Positions 53,310 to 62,459 of a DNA stretch of 64,000 nucleotides are shown here, one piece after another. Numbering within the stretch: position 1 is the first letter of the stretch; every line of letters begins with the position of its first letter. The notes below the pieces were generated by a model. It was not told the DNA's origin. It did not search any database and worked only from the letters and a program-made list of their open reading frames with translations. Source of the DNA: Salifodinibacter halophilus (lineage in GTDB: Bacteria; Pseudomonadota; Gammaproteobacteria; Nevskiales; Salinisphaeraceae); assembly GCA_012999515.1 (NCBI GenBank), contig JABEEB010000001.1, forward strand, positions 620,001-684,000, given 5' to 3'. Both the position numbers and the translations under genes were made by a program.

Positions 53310-54827
53310 GTGCCCAACATCTCGCAAATAACCGCTGTGCTATTGGCTTGCGCGCTTACCGCCGGCATGGCGACAAATGCTAGCGGAGCAGTGGCGGGCG
53401 CTGATCTGCCCGATCTCGGCAACCCGAGTGGTCGCGCCATGTCAGCCGACAAAGCCCAACGTATAGGCGCGCGGGTCATCGCCAACCTTCACTCGAAAGG
53501 ATTGGTTCTGGAAGATCCGCAGCTTGTGACGTTCATCCGGAGCATCGGTCAGCGTTTGCTCAGCAATATCGAGACCAATGATCAGGATGTCCAATACTAT
53601 GTACTCAAGCTTAGTGCGCTAAACAGTTTCGCACTACCTGGCGGCAACATCGGTATTTTTACCGGCATGATTTCGGAGACCGACAACGAAAGCGAGTTGG
53701 CGGCCCTCATGGCACATGAGACGGCTCATGTGGTGCAACATCATATCGCCCGCGAAGCCGAGCAAATGGAGGGCATCGGCTGGCAAAACCTCGCTCTGAT
53801 TCTTGCCGGCGCCATCGCCGGTGCATCCACGGGTAACGCCGATGCTATTCCAGCAGCGGTCAGCGGTGGCTTGACGCACCTCATGAAACAACGTGCCGGG
53901 TACACGGAGGCCCACGAATACGAAGCCGACCGCATTGGTATCAAAACACTGGCTAAGGCGGATTTTGATCCGCACGCGATGGTGACTTTGTTCCAAAAAT
54001 TCCAACGCCAGCGCCAAAGCCATAGCAGCAACGAAATATTACCGACGTTTTTAAATCATCCGCTGCCGGGTACGCGAATCGCAGAAGCCGCTGAACGAGC
54101 CGTTGGTCAGCCGAAACGCAAGGTGCGCACCAGCTCGATCTATCCGTTGATGCGCGAGCGTGCCCGAATCATGCAAAGTTCGAGGATGGACAAGTTAAGA
54201 GCTCGCTATAAATCTCGGATCGCGACTGGGGAAGCTAATGCCGCGAATGCCTATGGTTATGCGTTAACGCTCATGCGGCTCGGGAAAAATAGCCAAGCGA
54301 TCGATATCTTGACGCCCTACGCGCAGGCCCACCCGAACCAAGCACCGTGGCAACTCGCTTTGGCCAGCGCCGAAAAATCCAGCGGGCAGCGTCAGCATGC
54401 GCTTAAACGATTGCGGCAAGCCAAGACGCGTTTCCCCAGCAACAGCGCGGTCAAGCTGGCCTATGCGTCAACCTTGTTGGCGGTCGGCAAGCCTGCAGCT
54501 ATGCGCGACTTCCTATTGTCGCAGAACCAAGTTCTCAAGCAGTGGCCGAAGGCACAACATCTGCTAGCGAAGGGTGCAAACCGTCAGAAGCGCCTTGGCG
54601 AGGCCTATTATCGGCGCGCTAAGGCATATGCTATGCGCGGCGCCTATCCCGGTGCCATCAATCAATTACGCTCCGCACTGCAAACCGCGGAGTTAAATAG
54701 CTATAACAAGTCCCGACTCAGCGCCCTACGTACGCAATTTGCGCGCAAATGCAACCACACCTATGGCACTGATCATTGTCGCCGGGCCGTCGAACACTTA
54801 GCCAAGCGCAACAGCTCAGCCGGTTAA
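53310..54827 (+). CDS. M48 metallopeptidase with TPR region (BepA-like)
   Basis: 505 residues from GTG 53310. A signal peptide (AVLLACALTAGMATNASG) precedes the peptidase domain with the zinc motif AALMAHETAHVVQHH and the third ligand in HEYEADRIGIKTLAKADFD. The C-terminal half is helical with tetratricopeptide-like repeats (YGYALTLMRLGKNSQAIDIL, LRQAKTRFPSNSAVKLAYA). BepA degrades or assists misfolded outer-membrane proteins such as LptD in the periplasm. The length matches BepA. Confidence 0.92.
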   Translation: MPNISQITAVLLACALTAGMATNASGAVAGADLPDLGNPSGRAMSADKAQRIGARVIANLHSKGLVLEDPQLVTFIRSIGQRLLSNIETNDQDVQYYVLKLSALNSFALPGGNIGIFTGMISETDNESELAALMAHETAHVVQHHIAREAEQMEGIGWQNLALILAGAIAGASTGNADAIPAAVSGGLTHLMKQRAGYTEAHEYEADRIGIKTLAKADFDPHAMVTLFQKFQRQRQSHSSNEILPTFLNHPLPGTRIAEAAERAVGQPKRKVRTSSIYPLMRERARIMQSSRMDKLRARYKSRIATGEANAANAYGYALTLMRLGKNSQAIDILTPYAQAHPNQAPWQLALASAEKSSGQRQHALKRLRQAKTRFPSNSAVKLAYASTLLAVGKPAAMRDFLLSQNQVLKQWPKAQHLLAKGANRQKRLGEAYYRRAKAYAMRGAYPGAINQLRSALQTAELNSYNKSRLSALRTQFARKCNHTYGTDHCRRAVEHLAKRNSSAG

Positions 54828-54843
54828 GAACGAATACGCTAGC

Positions 54844-55110
54844 TTATCTGAGCAGCGCGTCTTTACTCGCTCTACGATTAGAGCCACCACCCTTGTCGGC
54901 CTCGTCACGCTCGGCCTGACAGGCGACACAACACATAACGCCGGGAATAGCTTGGCGACGAGGCGCTGGGATCGTCTCACCGCATTCGGCGCACGTCTGC
55001 CGCGAATCCGACTCGCTGCCAAATTGCGCCCGGGCAGTTTCGACCGCGTCCGAAACTGTCTGGTCGATCTGTTCCTGTACGGCGCCGTCCTTCGCCCAGC
55101 CTGATGCCAT
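54844..55110 (-). CDS. DksA/TraR family C4 zinc-finger protein
   Basis: 88 residues. CAECGETIPAPRRQAIPG followed by CCVACQAE gives a four-Cys zinc finger as in YbiI and TraR. The N-terminal helix is short, without the long coiled coil of DksA. Such proteins may bind RNA polymerase in the secondary channel. GGAGGG precedes ATG 55110. It is convergent with the BepA-like gene. Confidence 0.9.
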   Translation of the reverse strand: MASGWAKDGAVQEQIDQTVSDAVETARAQFGSESDSRQTCAECGETIPAPRRQAIPGVMCCVACQAERDEADKGGGSNRRASKDALLR

Positions 55111-55153
55111 GTCGCCCTCCGTCGGACTTTAATGCTCAGAACCCAACGATATA

Positions 55154-55660
55154 CTACGAGCGACTTGATTTCGATGGCCGATGAAATGCCGTTTCACCGC
55201 GTTTATCACCGAGTTGGTCAACCAGTTTGATGCGATCGTAGTCACCTTTCGGTGGATTAAAAGCAATGCAACGGGAGTTCAGCGCCTGACTGACTTTGGC
55301 GTTTAGCCCAGGCGCTGTCCATTTCATGGCGACGACTAACGTTTTGTTCTCGATCCGTGTCTTTTTCGGTAGAAGTTGGATGTCGTAACCATCAGTTGCT
55401 CGCTGCCCCATTTCAGCTACGATCACGCCGTTTTTTGCGGCCATATCCGGATCGAACGCACTCAAATTGCGTTCGTTGATCCAGGTCGAGAAAGTCGAAG
55501 GCTTAGCAAAATATTTCACCCCCGAGGCTTCGGACGGTGTGCCGCAGTAATCACTCGAGGCGATCACGTCCATATCGCGCCAATGGCTGCGTGGCAACAA
55601 TGCGCATGCAGACAGCGGGATTATGCAAGCAAGAACAATCAGTAAGCGAAAGGAGGTCAT
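55154..55660 (-). CDS. PrcB-C-domain lipoprotein
   Basis: 168 residues. Signal peptide LLIVLACIIPLSAC gives a lipobox with Cys near residue 19. The middle part GVIVAEMGQRATDGYDIQLL, then LVVAMKWTAPG and SQALNSRCIAFNPPKGDY match the PrcB C-terminal domain, a small module often found in envelope lipoproteins. The function is unknown. It is upstream of the zinc-finger gene on the same strand, 43 bases apart. Confidence 0.75.
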   Translation of the reverse strand: MTSFRLLIVLACIIPLSACALLPRSHWRDMDVIASSDYCGTPSEASGVKYFAKPSTFSTWINERNLSAFDPDMAAKNGVIVAEMGQRATDGYDIQLLPKKTRIENKTLVVAMKWTAPGLNAKVSQALNSRCIAFNPPKGDYDRIKLVDQLGDKRGETAFHRPSKSSRS

Positions 55661-55684
55661 GTAAAAAGCCGTTGGCAGTTAAAC

Positions 55685-56323
55685 TTAAGCGTTGGCGCCC
55701 GCCGACGCATCTTGGCTCAGGCTCGCTTCTATATAGCCTTGTGTCAGCAGGTAATCGACAAGTTGATCAACACACTCGCCAAGCGTGTTCGCATCGGTGT
55801 GCACTGTCAGCTCTGGCTCTTCCGGTGGCTCATACGGCGCGCTAATGCCCGTGAAGTTCGGAATATTGCCGGCCCGGGCCTTAGCGTACAAACCCTTTGG
55901 ATCGCGCGTTTCACACACGTCCAGCGGCGCATCGACAAACACTTCGACGAAGTCGCCCTCGTCGGCCAATGCGCGGGCCATTTCTCGATCCTGGCGATAC
56001 GGTGAAATAAACGCCGTGAGGTTAATGATGCCAGCATCTCTGAAAAGCCCGGCAACCTCCCCGATACGGCGGATGTTTTCGATGCGGTCGTTGGGTGAGA
56101 ACGTCAGATCACGGCATAACCCGGTCCGCACATTGTCGCCGTCGAGACGATACGTGCGACACCCCATGGTCGCCAGGCGCTCTTCCAACGCCACGGACAA
56201 TGTTGACTTACCGGAGCCGGACAACCCGGTAAACCATATCGTCAAACCATAGTGCTGATTGCGAGCCTCGCGCTGCTGCCGATCCACGCGGGACTCGTGC
56301 CTGACAATATTTTCCTGGGCCAT
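55685..56323 (-). CDS. cysC: adenylyl-sulfate kinase
   Basis: 212 residues from ATG 56323 (MAQENIVRHESRVDRQQREA), the usual CysC start; ATG 56380 adds 19 residues. GLSGSGKSTLSVALEERL is the P-loop, LDGDNVRTGLCRDL the APS site, and FISPYRQDRE and DPKGLYAKARAG follow. It phosphorylates adenosine 5'-phosphosulfate to PAPS. CysD and CysN are not beside it, so it is probably encoded apart from the main sulfate operon. Confidence 0.94.
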   Translation of the reverse strand: MAQENIVRHESRVDRQQREARNQHYGLTIWFTGLSGSGKSTLSVALEERLATMGCRTYRLDGDNVRTGLCRDLTFSPNDRIENIRRIGEVAGLFRDAGIINLTAFISPYRQDREMARALADEGDFVEVFVDAPLDVCETRDPKGLYAKARAGNIPNFTGISAPYEPPEEPELTVHTDANTLGECVDQLVDYLLTQGYIEASLSQDASAGANA

Positions 56324-56521
56324 CGCATTCTCACTTTTGACTAAGCAATCGCTAAGCCAGCGATGCTTACGTTGTGACAAACAAAAACAATCGATTTGAT
56401 TATATCGGTTCGAATCGAGCTACGCTGAGAAGTTCCCGACTAAGTCCCAGAGACTTATATCAAACGGCATCCAATGCAGTCGCGATAACCGACCACCCCA
56501 TTACGTATGGCGGACACATTG

Positions 56522-57067
56522 TCAGACTTTCAACATGGCGCGCCGGTAGTGGGCCAATTCCGCGATCGAGTCACGAATATCGTCCATTGCCAGGTGGGTC
56601 GCGTTTTTCTTCAAACCATCAAGCACTGTGGGCGACCATCGGCGGGCCAACTCCTTGAGCGTGCTGACATCGAGATGGCGATAGTGAAAAAACATTTCCA
56701 ATTCGGGCATATGGCGCGCCATGAAACGCCGGTCCTGGCAGATGCTATTACCACACATCGGTGAAGTCCGCGGCGGCACATATTGGCGTAAAAACTCTAG
56801 CGTCTGCTGCTCTGCGGCGCGGCAGTCGAGGTCGCTGTCGCGCACCCGCTGAGTCAGGCCGGATTGGCCATGCTGCCGTGTGTTCCATTCATCCATGCCC
56901 GCGAGCACAGACTCGGGTTGGTGCACGGCCAGGATCGGGCCTTCCGCAACCGTATTCAGCGCCGAATCAGTAATTAGCGTTGCGATTTCGATGATTTGAT
57001 CGGAAGCCGGGTCGAGGCCCGTCATTTCCAGATCAATCCAGATCAGGTTATCGTCGCTTACCGCCAT
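56522..57067 (-). CDS. orn: oligoribonuclease
   Basis: 181 residues. The DEDDh exonuclease set is present: [33 protein letters not shown], and [18 protein letters not shown] with the catalytic His. It degrades two- to five-base RNA fragments and pGpG. It is divergent from the pterin dehydratase gene, 78 bases away. Confidence 0.96.
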   Translation of the reverse strand: MAVSDDNLIWIDLEMTGLDPASDQIIEIATLITDSALNTVAEGPILAVHQPESVLAGMDEWNTRQHGQSGLTQRVRDSDLDCRAAEQQTLEFLRQYVPPRTSPMCGNSICQDRRFMARHMPELEMFFHYRHLDVSTLKELARRWSPTVLDGLKKNATHLAMDDIRDSIAELAHYRRAMLKV

Positions 57068-57145
57068 ATCGGAACTCTCTTATTTTTACTTGATAGATGC
57101 TGGGCGTACGATGGCATCCAGTGACCAATCAACGTCGAGGATACC

Positions 57146-57481
57146 GTGGCGCAACTAGCCGAACAGAATTGTGAAGCCTGCAGCACCGACACGCCGCCGA
57201 TGACCACCGAGGCCATCGAAACCCACGCACAACAACTCGCCGACTATTGGCAGATCGTCGACGACCGCATACTACGCGCCGTATTCGACTTTAAAAATTA
57301 CTACCATACCCAGGCGTTTGTGAACGCCGTCGCGTGGATTGCGCACTGCGAGCGCCACCATCCCGACATCAGCTTCGGCTACAACCAAGCGACCGTGGAT
57401 TGGTCGACCCACGCCATCGGCGGGCTATCGGCCAACGACTTCATCTGTGCCGCCAAGGTCGATCGGCTGCGAGCCGACTAA
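57146..57481 (+). CDS. phhB: 4a-hydroxytetrahydrobiopterin dehydratase
   Basis: 111 residues from GTG 57146. The active-site set CERHHPDISFGYNQATVDWS holds the HHPD histidines, with THAIGGLSANDFICAAKVD after it. It dehydrates 4a-carbinolamine pterin. No phenylalanine hydroxylase gene is near. Many bacterial PCD-like proteins instead serve molybdopterin or other pterin metabolism. It is convergent with recR, 11 bases apart. Confidence 0.93.
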   Translation: MAQLAEQNCEACSTDTPPMTTEAIETHAQQLADYWQIVDDRILRAVFDFKNYYHTQAFVNAVAWIAHCERHHPDISFGYNQATVDWSTHAIGGLSANDFICAAKVDRLRAD

Positions 57482-57492
57482 CAAAGACGCTG

Positions 57493-58101
57493 CTAGCGCT
57501 GAATCGCGCTACGCCCCGCGAATGCCTGATTAAGCGTACCGGCATCAACGGTTTCGAGATCGCCGCCCACCGGTACGCCCTGCGCGATACGGGTGATCGC
57601 CACGCCGGCGCCCGCCGCCAGATCAGCGACATATTCGGATGTAGTTTGTCCCTCAACCGTGGCGCTCGTCGCCATAATCAATTCCGCGACTACGCCGCTA
57701 CTAATCTGATCGCGCAGCAATTCGAGGCCGAGTTCGTCCGGGCCGACACCATCAATCGGCGATAAGCGCCCACCGAGCACAAAGTAGCGACCATCGAATC
57801 CGGTGTTCGTCTCGATCGCGACGACGTCAGCCGGGCTTTCCACCACGCAGACCCGACTTTGATCACGGTTTGCGTTGTCGCAGATCGTGCAGGTCTCGCG
57901 CTCGGTCAACATCCGACAGTTATCGCAGTGGCCGACACTGTCCATGGCATCGGTCAACGCCTCGGCCAGTTGACGACCACCGTTTCGATCCTCGGCCAAC
58001 AGATTGAACGCCATGCGCTGGGCGCTTTTCTGGCCGACGCCGGGCAACGTCCGAAACGCGCCGATCAAGCGCTCGATTTTGGGTGAAAATCCAGCGCCCA
58101 T
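57493..58101 (-). CDS. recR: recombination protein RecR
   Basis: 202 residues. The helix-hairpin-helix region RTLPGVGQKSAQRMAF opens the protein, the C4 zinc finger is CDNCRMLTERETCTICDN, and the Toprim part is VCVVESPADVVAIE. RecR loads RecA with RecFO in gap repair. GTG 58104 and ATG 58101 are adjacent, and the latter is preferred. It follows ybaB in the usual dnaX-ybaB-recR order. Confidence 0.97.
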   Translation of the reverse strand: MGAGFSPKIERLIGAFRTLPGVGQKSAQRMAFNLLAEDRNGGRQLAEALTDAMDSVGHCDNCRMLTERETCTICDNANRDQSRVCVVESPADVVAIETNTGFDGRYFVLGGRLSPIDGVGPDELGLELLRDQISSGVVAELIMATSATVEGQTTSEYVADLAAGAGVAITRIAQGVPVGGDLETVDAGTLNQAFAGRSAIQR

Positions 58102-58159
58102 CACCCGGCAACAAAACGCTTGCGCTGGCGCACTCGCGGCTGCCGGCGCGCCGACACAC

Positions 58160-58483
58160 TCAAAACGGCAAGTTCATACCGGCCGGCAAATCCATGCCAC
58201 CGGTCATTTCCGACATTTTTTCTTTGCTCGCAGTCTCGACCTTCTGTACGGCGTCGTTGATCGCCGCCGCGACCAGATCTTGGATGAATTCGGTCGATTC
58301 CTCGCGCACGCTGTCATCGATAGTCACATTTTTGACACCGTACTTGCCGTTCATCTGCACCTTGACGAGCCCGGCTCCGGCCTCGCCTAGGATTTCCATT
58401 TTCGCCAGTTCTTCCTGGGCTTCCTGCATCTTGCCCTGCATTTCCTGGGCTTGCTGCATCATTTTGCCGAGTTGGCCTTTCAT
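58160..58483 (-). CDS. ybaB: YbaB/EbfC nucleoid-associated protein
   Basis: 107 residues. QLGKMMQQAQEMQGKMQEAQ is the long helix, and LVKVQMNGKYGVKNVTIDD the DNA-binding part. The family forms dimers that coat DNA. It is the middle gene of the dnaX-ybaB-recR operon, with 10 bases to the dnaX stop. Confidence 0.97.
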   Translation of the reverse strand: MKGQLGKMMQQAQEMQGKMQEAQEELAKMEILGEAGAGLVKVQMNGKYGVKNVTIDDSVREESTEFIQDLVAAAINDAVQKVETASKEKMSEMTGGMDLPAGMNLPF

Positions 58484-58493
58484 CGCGTTCTCG

Positions 58494-60332
58494 CTATCGG
58501 TTGGCCCGGTCGTCGCGGGCGGGTTGGATGGTTTCCGGACGCACGTTAGCGCCCAGCCGTTCTTTCAACCTATTGACGAACGGGTCTTTTTCAATCGCCT
58601 CACGGGCTTTGTCATGCGCTTGTTCGACGGCGCGTTGATTGCGATCGGCCGGTGTATCGTTACCTGTATCGGCGATCCGAATCGACAACTCAGGTGGTTG
58701 TGCGTCCGGCCCCAGAAAGGCCGCGAGCGCTTCAACCAAGCCCGATCGCGCCGAACCGTTCAATAGAAAGCGCCGTGACTCGGCGAGTATCAACTCGACG
58801 CGTTGATCGTCCAGTCGTTCACAAACAGCGTTGGTACCCAGCTGCGCACTAAGCCCCGAGATATCCAGTTTCGAAACCAGTGTGTGCCAATCATCCGGCA
58901 ACGCCCGGTTGCGCGTGCCGTCAGTCTCGGAGCTGGAATCCACTGCCCCCGGGTCGTTATCCGGCTGCATATGTGCCGTCTCAACGGGGTTCGGCGGTGC
59001 CGCAGCGTCACCTTTATCCGTTTCCGATGGCACGCCAACGCCCGCTATCGATGATTCACCAGCATGCTCGGACACCACGTCGGTGGCGGTGTCGGCAATG
59101 GCCTCATTCGCCTTTTGAGAATCCGTGGCGGTCTGTGAAGGAGTCGTAGCCGAACTTGGTGGAACCGATTCGGTTTGTTGCCTTTGCTCTGGCTTACCGC
59201 CCACCACGGCCGCGTCGCCCAAATACTGTGAGCCGCCGCTCGCGGCGCCCGGAACAAACGCCAACATCCGCAGGATCGTCATACGCGTGCCGACCAACGG
59301 ATCGGGCGCGTAGACCAGATCGCGGATACCGGCGATGGCGATGTCGTAGCAAACCTGCACGGTGCCGGCATCCGCGCGCAGCGCGGTTTCTTGCCAGACC
59401 TGGTCGGATTCATCAACCGGTGCCCCAACAATCTGAATCGTGGCCAACCGCTGCAAGGCCGTGGCGACGGCATCCAACACATAGCGCGTATCAATGCCGT
59501 CGGCATAGAGCGCATCAAGCGCGTTCATCGCGGCCGAGGCGTCGGCATCCACCACCGCACCGACCAGCCGCTCGATCCGATCGCCTGCGACCGTACCGAG
59601 CATCTCATGGACGGTCGATTCGTTGAGCTGGCCGACGCCGAACGCCAAGCCCTGGTCCACGAGCGATAGCGCATCACGCATGCTGCCATCGGCCGCGTGC
59701 GCAATCTGCTCGAGCGCAGCGTCGTCCACGGTCAGTGCTTCGCGCGTGGCGACATGACGCAACTGATTGACAATCTGCGGTGGCGGCAGACGTTTTAGCG
59801 GAAACTGTAAGCAGCGCGACAGAATTGTCACCGGAATCTTTTCCGGTTCGGTTGTCGCCAGCACGAATTCGACGCCCGGCGGCGGTTCCTCGAACGTTTT
59901 TAACAGCGCGTTGAACGAATGCTTGCTCAGCATGTGCACCTCGTCGATGAGATACACCTTCGTTCGGCCGACTGTCGGCGCGTAGGCGACGTTGTCCATC
60001 AACGCGCGGGTGTCATCAACGCCGGTGCGCGAGGCCGCATCGATCTCGATCAGATCGACGAAACGCCCGGCGTCGATTTCACGACAAACCGTACAGGCGC
60101 TATCGTCATCGGGACACGGGCGACTGGATACGCCGTGCTCGCAGTTCAGGCATTTGGCGATGATGCGAGCAAGCGTCGTCTTGCCTACACCGCGGGTGCC
60201 GGAAAACAGCAGCGCGTGATGGAGTTGGTCATGGTCGAGCGCGTATGACAGCGCTTGCACGACATGTGCCTGGCCGACGATATCTTCGAAACGCCGTGGA
60301 CGCCAGCTTCTTGCAAGTGGTTGGAAACTCAT
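58494..60332 (-). CDS. dnaX: DNA polymerase III subunits gamma and tau
   Basis: 612 residues from ATG 60332. The AAA+ clamp-loader has FSGTRGVGKTTLARIIAKCL (P-loop), the four-Cys zinc patch CLNCEHGVSSRPCPDDDSAC with CREID, and LIDEVHMLSKHSFNALLKT (Walker B). The linker (about 385-490) is Ser/Thr/Asp-rich and low in complexity. A C-terminal tau domain follows. I did not find an A-AAA-AAG slippery site, so a gamma form made as in E. coli is not evident. It is upstream of ybaB and recR. Confidence 0.96.
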   Translation of the reverse strand: MSFQPLARSWRPRRFEDIVGQAHVVQALSYALDHDQLHHALLFSGTRGVGKTTLARIIAKCLNCEHGVSSRPCPDDDSACTVCREIDAGRFVDLIEIDAASRTGVDDTRALMDNVAYAPTVGRTKVYLIDEVHMLSKHSFNALLKTFEEPPPGVEFVLATTEPEKIPVTILSRCLQFPLKRLPPPQIVNQLRHVATREALTVDDAALEQIAHAADGSMRDALSLVDQGLAFGVGQLNESTVHEMLGTVAGDRIERLVGAVVDADASAAMNALDALYADGIDTRYVLDAVATALQRLATIQIVGAPVDESDQVWQETALRADAGTVQVCYDIAIAGIRDLVYAPDPLVGTRMTILRMLAFVPGAASGGSQYLGDAAVVGGKPEQRQQTESVPPSSATTPSQTATDSQKANEAIADTATDVVSEHAGESSIAGVGVPSETDKGDAAAPPNPVETAHMQPDNDPGAVDSSSETDGTRNRALPDDWHTLVSKLDISGLSAQLGTNAVCERLDDQRVELILAESRRFLLNGSARSGLVEALAAFLGPDAQPPELSIRIADTGNDTPADRNQRAVEQAHDKAREAIEKDPFVNRLKERLGANVRPETIQPARDDRANR

Positions 60333-60454
60333 CGGCACCGTAAAAACTGGACGGTACGCGCGTCGCTTAACGCAGCACGACGCTCCCGACGCGAAATAGT
60401 GGCCAAGTCGATAACCCGGTGACCCATGCGCGAGTCCGTGCCAAGCCGTGATCG

Positions 60455-60570
60455 GGTGGCAGCCTGCGCCAGCGACACTCCGGCGCCCAAACGAACCGCT
60501 ACCGCTGCTCCCTTCCGGGCCTGACGGGGTTAACGGCTGTTCGTCGCGAAGGCACCGACGCAGACCACCT
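60455..60570 (-). ncRNA. ffs: signal recognition particle RNA (4.5S)
   Basis: On the minus strand the SRP core CGTCAGGCCCGGAAGGGAGC lies at about 60528-60508, with AGCAG after the GGAA tetraloop, as in bacterial 4.5S RNA. The ends pair, GGTGG (60569-60565) with CCACC (60459-60455), giving an RNA of about 115 bases. It sits just upstream of dnaX, a location seen in other bacteria. The ends are estimates from the pairing. Confidence 0.9.
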
Positions 60571-60685
60571 CTGAACTGCCTATTCTAGCAACTACAATCG
60601 ACGAACGGTCGCCCCATCGCAATCAATCTGCCGATGTCCACGCATTGCGATAAATTGGGATTGTTCATTAAATCCGGAGATCACC

Positions 60686-62416
60686 ATGGCAAAACCCAAC
60701 GTCGCCACTGTGCTCGTCGATCTTATCGCCCGCGCCGGCGCAAGTAATGTCTGGGGCTTGCCAGGCGACTCACTGAATGGCGTCACGGCGGCCATTCGCA
60801 CTGATGAGCGACTGACCTGGCGTGGCGTATGCCACGAAGAAACCGCCGCCCTCGCCGCCTCGGCCGAGGCTGAGGCCACCGGCGGTCTCGCCGTTTGCGC
60901 CGGGTCCTGCGGCCCCGGCAACTTGCATCTCATCAACGGCCTGTTCGAAGCCAAGCGCGCTAATGTGCCAATGCTGGCGATCGCTGCGCAGATTCCGTCC
61001 AGCGAGATCGGGCTCGGCTATTTTCAAGAAACGCGTCCGCAACACCTATTCACTGAATGCAGCGATTACTGCGAGCTGGTCTCCACTGCTGGTCAATTGC
61101 CGGAGGTGTTGACCACTGCCGTCAACACAGCGTTGGCCGAGCATTCGGTGGCTGTACTCGTATTACCCGGCGATGTTGCCCTTGCCGAAGCACCTGTCGA
61201 AGCTGCGCATTGGTATCCACCGGTCCCGCCGGTCGTTCGACCACTGGAAACCGAACTCGAGCGCGCGGCAGCAACCATCGACCAGTCGAAAAAACCCGTA
61301 CTCCTGGCCGGCTACGGTTGCGACGGCCAGCATGATGCCGTAGTTGAACTCGCCGAGCGGCTAAAAGCGCCAATCGTGCACGCCCTACGTGGCAAACAGT
61401 CGCTGGAATACGACAACCCATTCGATGTCGGCATGACTGGGCTGATCGGTTTCTCATCCGGTTATCACGCGATGCGTGAATGCGACCTACTACTGATGCT
61501 CGGCACTAATTTTCCTTACCGTGAGTTTTTCCCCGACCACGGCAATATTATTCAACTCGATGTTCGCGGCGGACATATCGGGCGCCGCAGCGCCCTGACC
61601 CAAGGCCTGGTCGGCGACATCGGCACCACGCTGGCCGCGCTGATCCCCAAGCTCACCGAAAAAACCAGCCGCAAATTTCTGGAGCGTTGTCAGCAACACT
61701 ACCGCGACACACGATCCACGCTCGACGAGCTCGCTCAACCACGAGCCGACAATAAACCGCTGCATCCACAGTATTTGACCGCTCGCATCAGCGCCCTTGC
61801 GGCCCAAGACACGGTATTCACATGCGATGTCGGCACCCCGACAGTCTGGGCAGCCCGCTATATCGGCATGACGCGGGCGCGTCGCTTGACCGGCTCATTC
61901 ATGCACGGCTCGATGGCGACCGCAACACCGCAGGCTATGGGGTGGCAAGCCGCATTTCCGGACCGACAAGTCATCGCCCTGGCAGGCGACGGCGGCTTGA
62001 GTATGCTCATGGGCGAACTGGTCACCCTGGCGGCCGAATCACTGCCCGTAAAAGTAATCGTCTACAACAACGAAACACTGGGCTTTGTCGCCATGGAAAT
62101 GAAAGCAGCCGGCTATCTCGACGACACCACAAATCTGGCCGAACAGGACTACGCCAGCGTCGCCGAGGCACTAGGCATCCGCGGTTTTCGTGTGACATCG
62201 TCGAACAAGATCGACGACACACTAGCCGAGGCATTTGCATTCGAGGGCCCGGCGGTCATCGATGTGAAAACAGCTAAGCAGGAACTGTCGATGCCGCCCA
62301 AAATCGAGGCCAAGCAGGCGCGCGGGTTCTCGCTCTACATGCTGCGTGCGGTTATGAATGGACGTGGTGACGAAGTTGTCGATCTCGCGACCACCAATTG
62401 GCTGAGCGGGCGATAG
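60686..62416 (+). CDS. poxB: pyruvate dehydrogenase (quinone), thiamine-pyrophosphate dependent
   Basis: 576 residues with the three TPP-enzyme domains. The N-terminal active-site Glu is in CHEETAALAASAEA, GSCGPGNLHLINGLFEAKR follows, and the C-terminal TPP motif is LAGDGGLSMLMGELVTLA with YNNETLGFVAMEMKAAG. The length and ending fit PoxB, which oxidises pyruvate to acetate and CO2 and passes electrons to quinone. GGAG precedes ATG 60686. It stands alone and could also be read as another ThDP oxidase, but PoxB is the best match. Confidence 0.92.
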   Translation: MAKPNVATVLVDLIARAGASNVWGLPGDSLNGVTAAIRTDERLTWRGVCHEETAALAASAEAEATGGLAVCAGSCGPGNLHLINGLFEAKRANVPMLAIAAQIPSSEIGLGYFQETRPQHLFTECSDYCELVSTAGQLPEVLTTAVNTALAEHSVAVLVLPGDVALAEAPVEAAHWYPPVPPVVRPLETELERAAATIDQSKKPVLLAGYGCDGQHDAVVELAERLKAPIVHALRGKQSLEYDNPFDVGMTGLIGFSSGYHAMRECDLLLMLGTNFPYREFFPDHGNIIQLDVRGGHIGRRSALTQGLVGDIGTTLAALIPKLTEKTSRKFLERCQQHYRDTRSTLDELAQPRADNKPLHPQYLTARISALAAQDTVFTCDVGTPTVWAARYIGMTRARRLTGSFMHGSMATATPQAMGWQAAFPDRQVIALAGDGGLSMLMGELVTLAAESLPVKVIVYNNETLGFVAMEMKAAGYLDDTTNLAEQDYASVAEALGIRGFRVTSSNKIDDTLAEAFAFEGPAVIDVKTAKQELSMPPKIEAKQARGFSLYMLRAVMNGRGDEVVDLATTNWLSGR

Positions 62417-62459
62417 CTCGCCGTCAGCCGGCGGTTACGGCCCCCGAGATCGATACCGA

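Noticed and set aside
58494-60332. Programmed frameshift in dnaX
   Set aside because: I saw no A-AAA-AAG slippery heptamer in the gene; only a full-length product is supported.
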